The translations under genes were made by a program, and so were the position numbers. The notes beneath the pieces were generated by a model, which searched no databases, was not told the origin of the DNA, and saw only the letters and a list, made by a program, of their open reading frames with translations. 37,956 nucleotides of DNA, from the NCBI GenBank assembly GCA_028289465.1, contig JANQPM010000012.1, forward strand, positions 1-37,956. The letters run 5' to 3'. Positions within the stretch are counted from its first letter, which is position 1. Each line of letters starts with the position of its first letter. This stretch comes from Lysobacterales bacterium. Lineage in GTDB: Bacteria > Pseudomonadota > Gammaproteobacteria > Xanthomonadales > SZUA-36. This document shows, in pieces, positions 1-6,077 of this stretch.

Positions 1-277
1 CGCGGTAGTACGCCCCCGACGGCGGACCGGCCAGCAACGGCATGGTCGCCGCTAGGGCTTCCGGCGGAATCGTCCGGGTTGCCGCTTGATGGGCGTCGAT
101 ACTGTCCCAGGTCTCGATAACCAGAAAACGCGATGGCTGGCCGCGGTCTTGCAGCAGCCGGACGGACCGGCAGCCCGGCGATCCGCTGATCAGCGGCAGA
201 ATCGCGCCGAGCTGCGCGCGCAGCGCATCGGTTTTACCGTCTTTGGCGGCAAATTCGTTAATTCGAATAATGCTCAT
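1..277 (-). CDS. Antibiotic biosynthesis monooxygenase (ABM)-like protein, 3' end outside window
   Basis: The reading frame starts at ATG 277 (minus strand) behind GGAGA and stays open to the left edge, so the C-terminus is missing. It begins MSIIRINEFAAKDGKTDALR and contains the pattern GCRSVRLLQDRGQPSRFLVIETWDS split over a beta-alpha-beta arrangement. This is the usual form of small dimeric ABM/YgiN-like proteins of about 95-100 residues (ferredoxin-like fold, quinol or polyketide oxidation, or detoxification). The substrate cannot be told from the sequence. It is the last visible gene of a minus-strand run that includes the SnoaL-like gene 130 bp upstream. Family assignment is by recall of the fold pattern; the function is inferred. 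Confidence 0.75.
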   Translation of the reverse strand, partial: MSIIRINEFAAKDGKTDALRAQLGAILPLISGSPGCRSVRLLQDRGQPSRFLVIETWDSIDAHQAATRTIPPEALAATMPLLAGPPSGAYYR

Positions 278-406
278 CTGTGGTCTCCATCAAATGACAT
301 ATAAACGGGTGACTTGAATGGGGCGACTTGAATGGGGTGGCTACAATGGGACAGCCTCCATTGGCACGCCGCCGGCACACGGCAGGGCGCTGCTATGGTC
401 ATCTGC

Positions 407-799
407 CTAGCCGGCCATGGTGTTCAGCATCTTGCCCATCATTTGATGCACCAGATTAATCGCTTTCAACGGCCGGAGCATCACTTTGAAATCGACAATC
501 TCGCCGCGGGCATTCCAACGCATCATATCGACGCCGTTAATGGCAATGCCCTGCACCTCGGCGCTGAATTCCAGTACGGCATCGGTTTTGGAATGTACTT
601 GCCGGACATACCGAAAACTCTCATTGCCCAATACCTGCAACGCAGCACCCAGATATATTTTCGCGATCGCCTTGCCCTGCTGCGGCGTATGCACCACCGG
701 TGAATGAAAAACCACATCGTCGGCCAGCAGCGCATCCAAACCCGAGGGGTCTCGCGACTCGACCAGTGCATGCCAGGCATCAAGCGTTGGATGGTTCAT
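407..799 (-). CDS. SnoaL / NTF2-like domain protein
   Basis: A 130-aa protein starting at ATG 799 with AAGGAG five bases upstream; an upstream ATG at 904 has no such site and would overlap the STING-like gene. The sequence (WHALVESRDPSGLDALLADD, then VVFHSPVVHTPQQGKA, ending in HQMMGKML) has the helix plus cone-shaped beta sheet layout of SnoaL-like/NTF2 proteins, which bind or isomerise small hydrophobic ligands. No catalytic Asp/His dyad can be assigned with certainty. It lies 43 bp downstream of the TM-STING-like gene on the same strand, so co-transcription is possible, but the good ribosome site and family spread argue it may be an unrelated housekeeping gene. Confidence 0.8.
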   Translation of the reverse strand: MNHPTLDAWHALVESRDPSGLDALLADDVVFHSPVVHTPQQGKAIAKIYLGAALQVLGNESFRYVRQVHSKTDAVLEFSAEVQGIAINGVDMMRWNARGEIVDFKVMLRPLKAINLVHQMMGKMLNTMAG

Positions 800-842
800 C
801 AAGGCTCCTTCTATTATGCGGTCAAGCTGCTTCAAACACCGG

Positions 843-1577
843 CTATTCGGCTTCCAAAAACCGGTAGCGGTTCTGCACCACAAAAATGTTCTGCCGAATC
901 GCATCGAATTCGCGCAGGCTCAGAATCGACATCAACTGATCGCGGAAGTCTTCGATGTATTCGCGGCCGCACTCGTCTTTCTGTTTGTCCTGGAAGCTGT
1001 CACTGCGGGTGTCCAGCTTATATTCTACCGCCCGCTCCAGAGTCAACAGGGTGGTCGGGAAATCAAAATACTTGGTGATCCCGCTGTCGTCGTCAGCCAG
1101 TTTCTTCGCGGTGCGCGCATCCCATTCGCGCTCGCGCAGCGGATCGACGATTTTTATCGGCTGTACCTCGTATTTCCGGTTGCGCAGCTCAGCCAGAATT
1201 TCGTCGATCGCGTTGCGGTGAAACTCCCCCAGATAGGCCGGGATATAGACGTAAAACCGTATGTTTTCCGGCGCATTCGATTCCTTGCGCAGTCTTCGCA
1301 CCACCGGCGCCAGGTAATTGTAGACATAGCCGTAGGCCAGCGCGTAGGGCAGCGTGAAGCGCTCCCGCTTCAGGCTGCTGTTCAGCTTCCTGATTGCCCA
1401 CCCGCCGAGTATCGGCAGCAGAGTGTACAGCGCACCCAGCAAGACCAGGATCGGCTCCAGCTTGATCTGATCGGGCTGCAACACCCAGATAATCGCAACA
1501 GCAAGGGTCGCCACCAGAATCAAAACGCTTAACAGCGCGAAAGCAAATTCGATGCGTTTAGTGCGTTTGTCTTTCAT
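843..1577 (-). CDS. TM-STING-like protein: two N-terminal membrane helices plus prokaryotic STING domain (Cap13-like)
   Basis: A 244-aa protein. Residues about 11-32 and 42-61 are hydrophobic helices. From about residue 72 the chain looks like a STING cyclic-dinucleotide domain: an N-terminal helix LPYALAYGYVYNYLAPVVRR (compare the VAHGLAWSYYIGYL helix of human STING), a strand RFYVYIPAYLG, then YFDFPTTLLTLERAVEY at about 170-186, helix EYIEDFRDQLMSIL and a last strand NIFVVQNRY. In bacterial STINGs an Asp and a Thr in the DFPTT segment (here D172, T175/T176) contact 3',3'-c-di-GMP; I recall this, I did not align it. Known TM-STINGs are CBASS effectors that oligomerise and attack the membrane when a neighbouring CD-NTase makes the nucleotide. 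No such enzyme is beside it here. It follows the 1629-1946 gene after 51 bp. The start ATG has only a weak ribosome site. Fold assignment fairly confident; role inferred. Confidence 0.72.
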   Translation of the reverse strand: MKDKRTKRIEFAFALLSVLILVATLAVAIIWVLQPDQIKLEPILVLLGALYTLLPILGGWAIRKLNSSLKRERFTLPYALAYGYVYNYLAPVVRRLRKESNAPENIRFYVYIPAYLGEFHRNAIDEILAELRNRKYEVQPIKIVDPLREREWDARTAKKLADDDSGITKYFDFPTTLLTLERAVEYKLDTRSDSFQDKQKDECGREYIEDFRDQLMSILSLREFDAIRQNIFVVQNRYRFLEAE

Positions 1578-1628
1578 CGTTACAGCGCTTGTCGAATGGC
1601 GTCGCTCCGATTGCTCCCGAACAAACGC

Positions 1629-1946
1629 TTAAGTCTGATCACCCATCGGAAAGATGCCGTTACCGCCGACTGCTATAGTGACATCGTTTACGCTGTTATT
1701 GAAGATAACCGCGGTTGAAGTCGGCCACTTCACCAACACCGAGGCCGTCTCGCCGGCGCCCAGCGGACTGAAATAGCTCCAGCCGACGGGGCTGCCCTGG
1801 CTGTCGGCGCCTTGAATGATGAAGTCGGCGGATTCCGATGTGCTCAGATTGGTAATCAGCAACTGGTTCGGGATCATTTCTCCCAGATAGACAACGGCAA
1901 TTGAACCGCCCTGCGAAACCTGCAGTGGATTGGTTTCTGTTGACAT
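1629..1946 (-). CDS. Hypothetical 105-aa beta-rich protein upstream of the TM-STING-like gene
   Basis: Not recognised. ATG 1946 has a strong site (GGGGGAG) just upstream. The chain has no signal peptide, no membrane helix and no cysteine; it is rich in alternating hydrophobic/polar strands (GGSIAVVYLGEM, NQLLITNL, ADFIIQG, ASVLVKW, NDVTIAVGG) with Gly/Asn/Ser turns, suggesting a small beta-sandwich or beta-barrel, possibly a binding or surface-patch protein. It is the first gene of a possible two- to three-gene minus-strand unit, with the STING-like gene starting 51 bp after its stop. No enzymatic motif is visible, and it is far too short to be a nucleotide cyclase. Confidence 0.75.
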   Translation of the reverse strand: MSTETNPLQVSQGGSIAVVYLGEMIPNQLLITNLSTSESADFIIQGADSQGSPVGWSYFSPLGAGETASVLVKWPTSTAVIFNNSVNDVTIAVGGNGIFPMGDQT

Positions 1947-2017
1947 GACTCCCCCTTACGGATTCGGCTGCGCAGCCTGTTCAGACTGCTTCTGACCAGT
2001 ATATAAAATCCTGAGTG

Positions 2018-2060
2018 GAGCAGCAGGCGACCCGCCGGAGCGGGCGCGAGACTCCTTTTC
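2018..2060. repeat. Short dispersed intergenic repeat (GCGACCCGCCGGAGCGGGC plus GCGAGACTCCTTTTC)
   Basis: The segment AGGCGACCCGCCGGAGCGGG occurs here and again at 2880-2899, in front of the GST gene. Its right half, GCGGGCGCGAGACTCCTTTTC, recurs at about 28567-28588. Both lie outside genes. The CCCGCCGGAGCGGG core is an imperfect hairpin. These are small non-coding repeats of unknown role. Confidence 0.6.
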
Positions 2061-2068
2061 TTAAGCCG

Positions 2069-2779
2069 CTAGGCGGTGGTCTGCGGCGGCTTGCAGTCTG
2101 TCTGTCCGAATAGAATCCGGCGTGCTTCTTCCGACATTGGCTTGCCTTCCTCGGCAACGGTCTTCCCCAACGCATAGGCGCGGCATACGGCATCCCTGGA
2201 TCGCATGCGGTCAAACCATGCCTGCAAATGCGGGAATGTATCGAGCTGCTGCTTCTGCCGTTCCCACGGCACGATCCATGGATAGCTTGCAATGTCGGCA
2301 ATCGAATACTCGCCACAAATATAGTCCCGTCCCTGCAAGCGGTTATTCAGTACGTTGTACAACCGGGTGGTTTCGTCGGTATAGCGCTTTTGGGCGTACG
2401 CGATAGGTTCTGGCGCATAGACATTGAAATGATGGTTCTGGCCCAGCATCGGACCGAGGCCGGCCACCTGCCAGGTCAGCCATTGCAACGTCTCCCAGCG
2501 TGCCCGCAATTCAGTCGGCAGCAGCTTGCCGGATTTCTCCGCCAGGTATTGCAAAATAGCGCCGGATTCAAACAGCGCCAGCGGTTCTCCGCCGTCCTTC
2601 GGCTGATGGTCGACAATGGCCGGCATCTTATTGTTCGGCGAGATTTTCAGGAACTCGGCATCGAACTGTTCGCCCTTGCCGATATTCACCGGCACCAGAC
2701 GGTAGTTCAGCCCGGTCTCTTCCAGCAGGATGGTGATTTTGTGGCCGTTGGGGGTGGGCCAGTAATACAGATCAATCAT
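2069..2779 (-). CDS. Glutathione S-transferase, YghU/YfcG (Nu-class disulfide reductase) type
   Basis: A 236-aa protein starting at ATG 2779 (GGAGG nine bases upstream); the in-frame extension upstream reads through repeat DNA and is not coding. The N-terminal thioredoxin-like domain starts MIDLYYWPTPNGHKITILLE, with the TPNG motif of the YfcG/YghU (Nu) family, followed by NNKMPAIVDH (cis-Pro) and LFESGAILQYLAE (glutathione gamma-Glu contact E-S). The C-terminal helical domain has EYSIADIASYPWIVPW, the N-capping box of GSTs. Members bind two glutathiones and reduce disulfides or organic peroxides in the cytoplasm. It is a single gene, with its promoter region in the repeat-containing stretch 2780-3027. 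A second, degenerate member of the same family lies at 4077-4601. Confidence 0.92.
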   Translation of the reverse strand: MIDLYYWPTPNGHKITILLEETGLNYRLVPVNIGKGEQFDAEFLKISPNNKMPAIVDHQPKDGGEPLALFESGAILQYLAEKSGKLLPTELRARWETLQWLTWQVAGLGPMLGQNHHFNVYAPEPIAYAQKRYTDETTRLYNVLNNRLQGRDYICGEYSIADIASYPWIVPWERQKQQLDTFPHLQAWFDRMRSRDAVCRAYALGKTVAEEGKPMSEEARRILFGQTDCKPPQTTA

Positions 2780-2879
2780 AGGGCGTTTCCTCCGCACGCT
2801 TTTCCTACAGGTACGGGCAGTGTTGGAAAAAACCAAGTCGGCGCCGCGAGTATTGGACGATATCAGCAAAGGAGCCACA

Positions 2880-2901
2880 GGCGACCCGCCGGAGCGGGCA
2901 C
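2880..2901. repeat. Second copy of the GCGACCCGCCGGAGCGGGC repeat
   Basis: Matches 2024-2046 (GCGACCCGCCGGAGCGGGC), here in the upstream region of the GST gene. It forms a GC-rich imperfect hairpin and lies 80 bp left of the 44-bp repeat at 2983. Confidence 0.6.
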
Positions 2902-2982
2902 CGCGAAGCATGGCTTCTTGCGCGCTGCGCAAACCGCAGTGCAGGTGACTTGTTGCGGGTGACCTGGTGTGGGTGACTCGGC

Positions 2983-3026
2983 CGGCGGTTTTGCCAGCGG
3001 CAAAAAAGCCGGCCAGCAGGCACCGT
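2983..3026. repeat. 44-bp dispersed repeat, copy 1
   Basis: 42 of 44 bases are identical to 5731-5774 (starts CGGCGGTTTTGCCA, ends CCAGCAGGCACCGT). The internal part TTTTGCC-A/GCGGCAAA can pair as a hairpin. The right edge of this copy abuts a coding-like remnant (3027-3150), as if a rearrangement at the repeat had removed the start of a gene. Confidence 0.8.
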
Positions 3027-3150
3027 CAAATGGCTGGAATCCGGCGGCTGGTTGGATTATAAGGTTTACGCGGTCCACGGCAGCGGCGTGGTCAGCGCGG
3101 AACCCATTGAAATCATCGGAACCCGGGACGGTAAGGCCAGCGCCTTTTGA
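3027..3150 (+). pseudogene. C-terminal remnant of a decapitated gene in front of the ATP-grasp gene
   Basis: In one frame the DNA directly after the 44-bp repeat reads KWLESGGWLDYKVYAVHGSG followed by VVSAEPIEIIGTRDGKASAF and a TGA at 3148-3150. The composition and strand pattern look like real protein, yet there is no start codon: the frame is closed by TGA at 2974-2976 and its first part is repeat DNA. The stop overlaps the TTG start of the ATP-grasp gene, as expected for an old translationally coupled gene pair. I do not recognise the family. That it is a remnant is inferred. Confidence 0.5.
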
Positions 3151-4016
3151 AACAGAAACTCGCCATCGCCACCTGCGCGGCGTACGCCGAATTGCCGCCG
3201 CAGGAACAATTATTGCTGCAGAAGCTGATCGATGCCGGAATCGCCGCAGCGCCGGCCGTCTGGTCGGACCCGGCTGTGGACTGGGCCGGCTTCGACGCGG
3301 TATTAATACGCACCACCTGGGATTACACCCGCCACTACCGTGCATTCAAACGCTGGCTGCAACGCGTCGACCGGGCCGGCATACGGCTGTTCAACGCCCA
3401 TGATCTTTTGCAATGGAATATGGACAAGCGCTATCTGCTGGAACTGGCCGCGGCCGGCATCCCGGTGGTGCCGACACACTTTATACCGCAGGGGTCGGCC
3501 TGCGACATCGACTGGCCGGACTGGCAGACGGCAAAAGCAGTGATCAAGCCGGCGGTGTCCGCCAGCGCGAGGGGCACCTGGGTCGGCAACTGGCCGATGC
3601 CGGCAGAGCAACGACAACGTCTGATCGAACAGTCCGAGAAGCAGGATCTGCTGCTGCAACCCTTTATGCCGTGCATCCAGTCGCAGGGCGAATGGTCGCT
3701 GATGTATTTCGGCGGAACGTTCTGTCATGCCGTATTGAAACGCGCGGCAAAAGGCGAATTCCGCGTGCAGAAAGAATATGGCGGGAAGGCGCTGGCAAAG
3801 ACGCCTCCGAATGCGCTGCTGGCGCTTTCCCGGAAAACCCTGGCCGCGTGCCCGCAGATGCCGCACTATGCCCGTATCGACTGGGTCGGTGGCCGGAATG
3901 GCTGGCGCCTGATGGAACTGGAGCTGGTGGAACCGGAGCTGTTTCTGGACCGGGATCCCGCCGCCGCCGAACGGTTGGCCGCGGCACTATTCAATCTACC
4001 AGGAACCCCCTGGTAA
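3147..4016 (+). CDS. ATP-grasp ligase, RimK/DcsG-like
   Basis: A 289-aa protein. An in-frame TAA at 3132-3134 limits the start, and TTG 3147 with AAGG ten bases upstream is the only fitting codon. The sequence starts KQKLAIATCAAYAELPPQEQ, like DcsG-type ATP-grasp proteins (one is the cyclo-ligase of D-cycloserine synthesis). It continues with WDYTRHYRAFKRWL and NMDKRYLLELAAAGIPVVPT at the start of the ATP-grasp fold, then KAVIKPAVSASARGTW (nucleotide-binding Lys and Gly/Ser-rich loop), LLLQPFMP (adenine contact) and the Mg-binding RLMELELVEPELFL near the end. It forms an amide, peptide or ester bond from a carboxylate with ATP; the substrate is unknown. It stands alone apart from the remnant in front and is convergent with the degenerate GST. 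Confidence 0.85.
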   Translation: MKQKLAIATCAAYAELPPQEQLLLQKLIDAGIAAAPAVWSDPAVDWAGFDAVLIRTTWDYTRHYRAFKRWLQRVDRAGIRLFNAHDLLQWNMDKRYLLELAAAGIPVVPTHFIPQGSACDIDWPDWQTAKAVIKPAVSASARGTWVGNWPMPAEQRQRLIEQSEKQDLLLQPFMPCIQSQGEWSLMYFGGTFCHAVLKRAAKGEFRVQKEYGGKALAKTPPNALLALSRKTLAACPQMPHYARIDWVGGRNGWRLMELELVEPELFLDRDPAAAERLAAALFNLPGTPW

Positions 4017-4076
4017 CAGCGCCTTCCAGCGCGAAACCACCGCATATGGATTGGCTTATCACGCCTAAAGATGCCG

Positions 4077-4601
4077 CTACCGGAGGCCGGTTCCGCCGGC
4101 AGTCTTTTTCAGTACGGCGCTAATCGCCGGCCGGCTGGCTAGGCGTTCATACCAGCGCGTCAGCGCGCTCAGGCCGTGGTCCTGCTGGCCGCGGATTGCA
4201 ATATGCCACAATGCGAACCAGGCCATATCGGCAATGCTGTAGTACTCGGTCAGCCAGCGTTGGCGCATCAACACCTGATCGGCCTGCGCCGCCTTGCGTT
4301 TTATCCGCGCATCGTTCAGCGGCAGATCCAGGCGGCTGCGGGCCAGCCAGTTCAGTACTTGAAAACGCCGGCGCCAGCTCAGCGGCAGAAACCGACGGCG
4401 GCTTTCCGCCAGGTACTGTAAAGCAAGCGCCGGAGAACTTAGCAGCACGCCATGACCGCCATCCGGCGGGCGGTCTTCGCCAAAACGAAACGCCGCGCCG
4501 GTACCCGGCGGTGGCGGTTGCAGGCAATACGCCAACCCGCATTCTTCCAGCAGAATGCATACTGCGGTAACGGGGGCCGGTGGTCCCACTAGCTCTATCA
4601 C
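4077..4601 (-). CDS. Degenerate, shortened YghU-like GST paralogue
   Basis: The frame is open from 4706, but GST similarity begins at GTG 4601 (VIELVGPPAPVTAVCILLEE), giving 174 aa against 236 for the intact paralogue at 2069. The order LLEECGLAYCL, then LALQYLAES, then YYSIADMAWFALW, then WYERLASRPAI matches LLEETGLNYRL, LQYLAEK, EYSIADIASYPWI and WFDRMRSRDAV there. The TPNG motif has become PPAPVT, the E-S glutathione contact FESGAI has become LSSPAL, and about 40 residues of the helical domain are missing. It may be non-enzymatic or a decaying duplicate. The start is uncertain: no clear ribosome site, and GTG 4622 is another option. It shares a downstream border with the ATP-grasp gene, with no terminator seen. 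Confidence 0.55.
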   Translation of the reverse strand: MIELVGPPAPVTAVCILLEECGLAYCLQPPPPGTGAAFRFGEDRPPDGGHGVLLSSPALALQYLAESRRRFLPLSWRRRFQVLNWLARSRLDLPLNDARIKRKAAQADQVLMRQRWLTEYYSIADMAWFALWHIAIRGQQDHGLSALTRWYERLASRPAISAVLKKTAGGTGLR

Positions 4602-4726
4602 TGAAAAATTCCGTACCTTCACTGTTACAGAAAGCGCCTGTACGCAGCTTAGATCAGGCGGTCGCAGCAAAGTAAGAAGATTTTCGTACTTTGGCACGGA
4701 TAGCAACAGAAATTCGGCCCAATAAC

Positions 4727-4749
4727 AAAAAGACCGCCCGAAGGCGGCC
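4727..4749 (-). terminator. Rho-independent terminator after the DUF4097-type gene
   Basis: On the minus strand GGCCGCC-TTCG-GGCGGTC is followed by TTTTT: a 7-bp stem (one G-U pair) with a UUCG tetraloop and a U tract, 24 bp after the stop at 4773. The G-U pair makes the stem perfect only in the minus-strand RNA. Confidence 0.88.
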
Positions 4750-4772
4750 TTTCGCGACAGATTACGCGCCGA

Positions 4773-5540
4773 TCAGTCCCGTTTGACCCGAATGGCCCCG
4801 TTGACTGTATCCATACTGAGTCTTGCGCTGCCGCTGCCGATGGAACCCCGCATATCCTGTCCGACAAAGCGGCCCTTTTCGACTTCCAGACCGAAATCGC
4901 CACCGCGAATCGAACCGTTGACCGTATCGGCGGTTACCGATGTATCCGCATCATCGGGCAAATACACTTCGATGGTGCCATTGACCGTCTCCATTCGGGC
5001 TTTCTGGCTACCCTCCAGGCGGTCGAAGCGTGCTTCGATGGCTCCGTTCACGGTATCGAAATTCACATCGCTGGCGATACCGCTGACTTCAATATCTCCG
5101 TTGACCGTATCGGCCTTGACCACGCCGCTGACGCCTTCCACCTCGATATCGCCATTAACCGAATCCAGCCCGTCCAGACTGATCGTACCCGGTACTTCGA
5201 CCCGGTACTCGACCGAACCGCTATTGCCATTGCCCCAGTTGAACCAGCTCTTGTTATTGCTGTGCAGCTTGGTTTCGACGCGGACGAAGTCATCGCCATG
5301 GTCGACCAGAATTTCGATCCGGTCCATGGCTTTCTGGCTGCCGGCTTTCTTAATGGCCAGTACTTCAACCGTATCGCCTGAACCGCCAACCACGGTGACG
5401 TCGCCATTAACATTGTCCAGGCTGAAATATCCGTCGTCATCAATCGGGAAGCTGTAGCTGACTTCTTCGGTCAGCTCGGCCACCGCGCTCGCGCTGACCA
5501 GACTCAGCCCCAGCAGAGTGATTAACGCTTGCTTGTTCAT
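4773..5540 (-). CDS. Secreted DUF4097-type beta-repeat protein
   Basis: A 255-aa protein with a signal peptide (MNKQALITLLGLSLVSASAVA, probable cut after AVA). The mature part carries seven copies of a short beta-repeat centred on VNG: DNVNGDV, DSVNGDI, DTVNGDI, DTVNGAI, ETVNGTI, DTVNGSI and DTVNGAI, spaced 18-55 residues apart. This is the layout of DUF4097/GIN-domain proteins, which fold as a right-handed beta helix. It is probably periplasmic or surface attached, and its molecular role is unknown. The start has GAGGAAC seven bases upstream. It is monocistronic, ending in a strong terminator; the 5' flank is the repeat-rich spacer 5541-6077. Confidence 0.85.
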   Translation of the reverse strand: MNKQALITLLGLSLVSASAVAELTEEVSYSFPIDDDGYFSLDNVNGDVTVVGGSGDTVEVLAIKKAGSQKAMDRIEILVDHGDDFVRVETKLHSNNKSWFNWGNGNSGSVEYRVEVPGTISLDGLDSVNGDIEVEGVSGVVKADTVNGDIEVSGIASDVNFDTVNGAIEARFDRLEGSQKARMETVNGTIEVYLPDDADTSVTADTVNGSIRGGDFGLEVEKGRFVGQDMRGSIGSGSARLSMDTVNGAIRVKRD

Positions 5541-5609
5541 GTTTGTTCCTCGGCATCAGAATATAAATACAACAAATTGGATGATACGCGATGGCAAAGG
5601 GTTTAAAAG

Positions 5610-5715
5610 CGCCGTTAGTCATAGGCGCTGGGCGCAAGTGCCGAAACGGGCGCCAGAGAAGCCTGGTTTCCGAGCTAAACCGCCCTTTGAGAATCCCAAT
5701 GCCTGATGTAGGAGC
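5610..5715. repeat. About 105-bp diverged intergenic repeat, copy 1
   Basis: Starts GCGCCGTTAGTCAT and continues through TGCCGAAACGGGCGCCAGAG, GTTTCCGAG, AACCGCCC and GAGAATCCCAATGCC. The same order of blocks appears at 28347-28450 (GCGCCGTTAGTCATG, TGCCGAAGCGGGTGTCAGGG, CTTCCGAG, TACCGCCC, GAGAACCCCAATGCC). I estimate roughly 75 percent identity by eye. Both copies are intergenic and both are followed by TGTAGGAGC-type sequence. Confidence 0.7.
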
Positions 5716-5730
5716 CCAAGCCGGACAGTC

Positions 5731-5774
5731 CGGCGGTTTTGCCAACGGCAAAGAAGCCGGCCAGCAGGCACCGT
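5731..5774. repeat. 44-bp dispersed repeat, copy 2
   Basis: Two mismatches to 2983-3026. Here it lies in the spacer in front of the his operon and is not next to any visible gene end. Confidence 0.8.
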
Positions 5775-5807
5775 TTAGCGCGTCTGGCTTCGCCTGCACG
5801 CGCTTAA

Positions 5808-5845
5808 CGGTTTCGCCAGAAGGCTTCTTCGCTATCGCGAAACCG
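5808..5845. repeat. Inverted repeat CGGTTTCGC / GCGAAACCG
   Basis: Nine-base perfect arms at 5808-5816 and 5837-5845 around a 20-base loop. No T tract follows, so it is a weak terminator candidate; more likely part of the repeat cluster. Confidence 0.6.
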
Positions 5846-6016
5846 CCGTCTGACTCCACCTGCACTACGAAAGAAGCGAGCGCAAGACACTGCCGATTCC
5901 AGCCGGTTGTTTCGCGCAGCGAATCAGAGGCTGGAATCCAATAAACCTATGTTGTCTTGGGGCTGCGGTTTCCGCCGAAGGCGGAAGAAGCGGGCACAAG
6001 ACACCTTAACTGCCTC

Positions 6017-6045
6017 TTGCATCCGCCGAAAATCGAGTTTAGAAT
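6017..6045 (+). promoter_or_regulatory. Sigma70 promoter of the yerC-his operon
   Basis: TTGCAT (6017-6022), a 17-base spacer and TAGAAT (6040-6045). The predicted start of transcription is at about 6052, leaving a leader of about 26 bases that consists mostly of the palindrome at 6056-6075. Confidence 0.65.
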
Positions 6046-6055
6046 ATTGCGCTAC

Positions 6056-6075
6056 TGTATTAACACATTAATACA
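6056..6075. promoter_or_regulatory. Perfect palindrome, candidate operator of the TrpR/YerC-like regulator
   Basis: TGTATTAA-CACA-TTAATACA: 8-bp perfect arms around 4 bases, ending two bases before the ATG of the regulator gene and directly downstream of the predicted transcription start. Its inner 18 bp, GTATTAA-N4-TTAATAC, resembles in length and outline the TrpR operator (GTACTAG-N4-CTAGTAC, from memory). Autoregulation and histidine-linked control are inferred. Confidence 0.6.
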
Positions 6076-6077
6076 CT

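Larger units (their letters stand above)
5541..6015. other. Non-coding spacer packed with small repeats
   Basis: No convincing gene is seen. It holds a roughly 105-bp diverged repeat (5610-5715, partner at 28347-28450), the second copy of the 44-bp repeat (5731-5774), an inverted repeat CGGTTTCGC...GCGAAACCG (5808-5845) and two near-copies of AAGAAGCGRGCRCAAGACAC (about 5871-5890 and 5986-6005), ending at the promoter of the his operon. The stretch could be a run of mobile REP-like debris. Confidence 0.6.

Noticed and set aside
843..1946. A complete CBASS operon around the STING-like gene
   Set aside because: No nucleotidyltransferase motif (GS followed by paired Asp) and no Cap2/Cap3-like gene occurs nearby; the only upstream partner is 105 aa and has no such motif.
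1947..2068. A sigma70 promoter for the small gene upstream of the STING-like gene (TATACT near 2000)
   Set aside because: A -10-like TATACT is present, but no acceptable -35 lies at 16-18 bases; left unassigned.
2969..3403. Plus-strand frame through the 44-bp repeat into the ATP-grasp gene
   Set aside because: It crosses repeat DNA and overlaps the real gene in another frame; the remnant call uses a different frame with better protein character.
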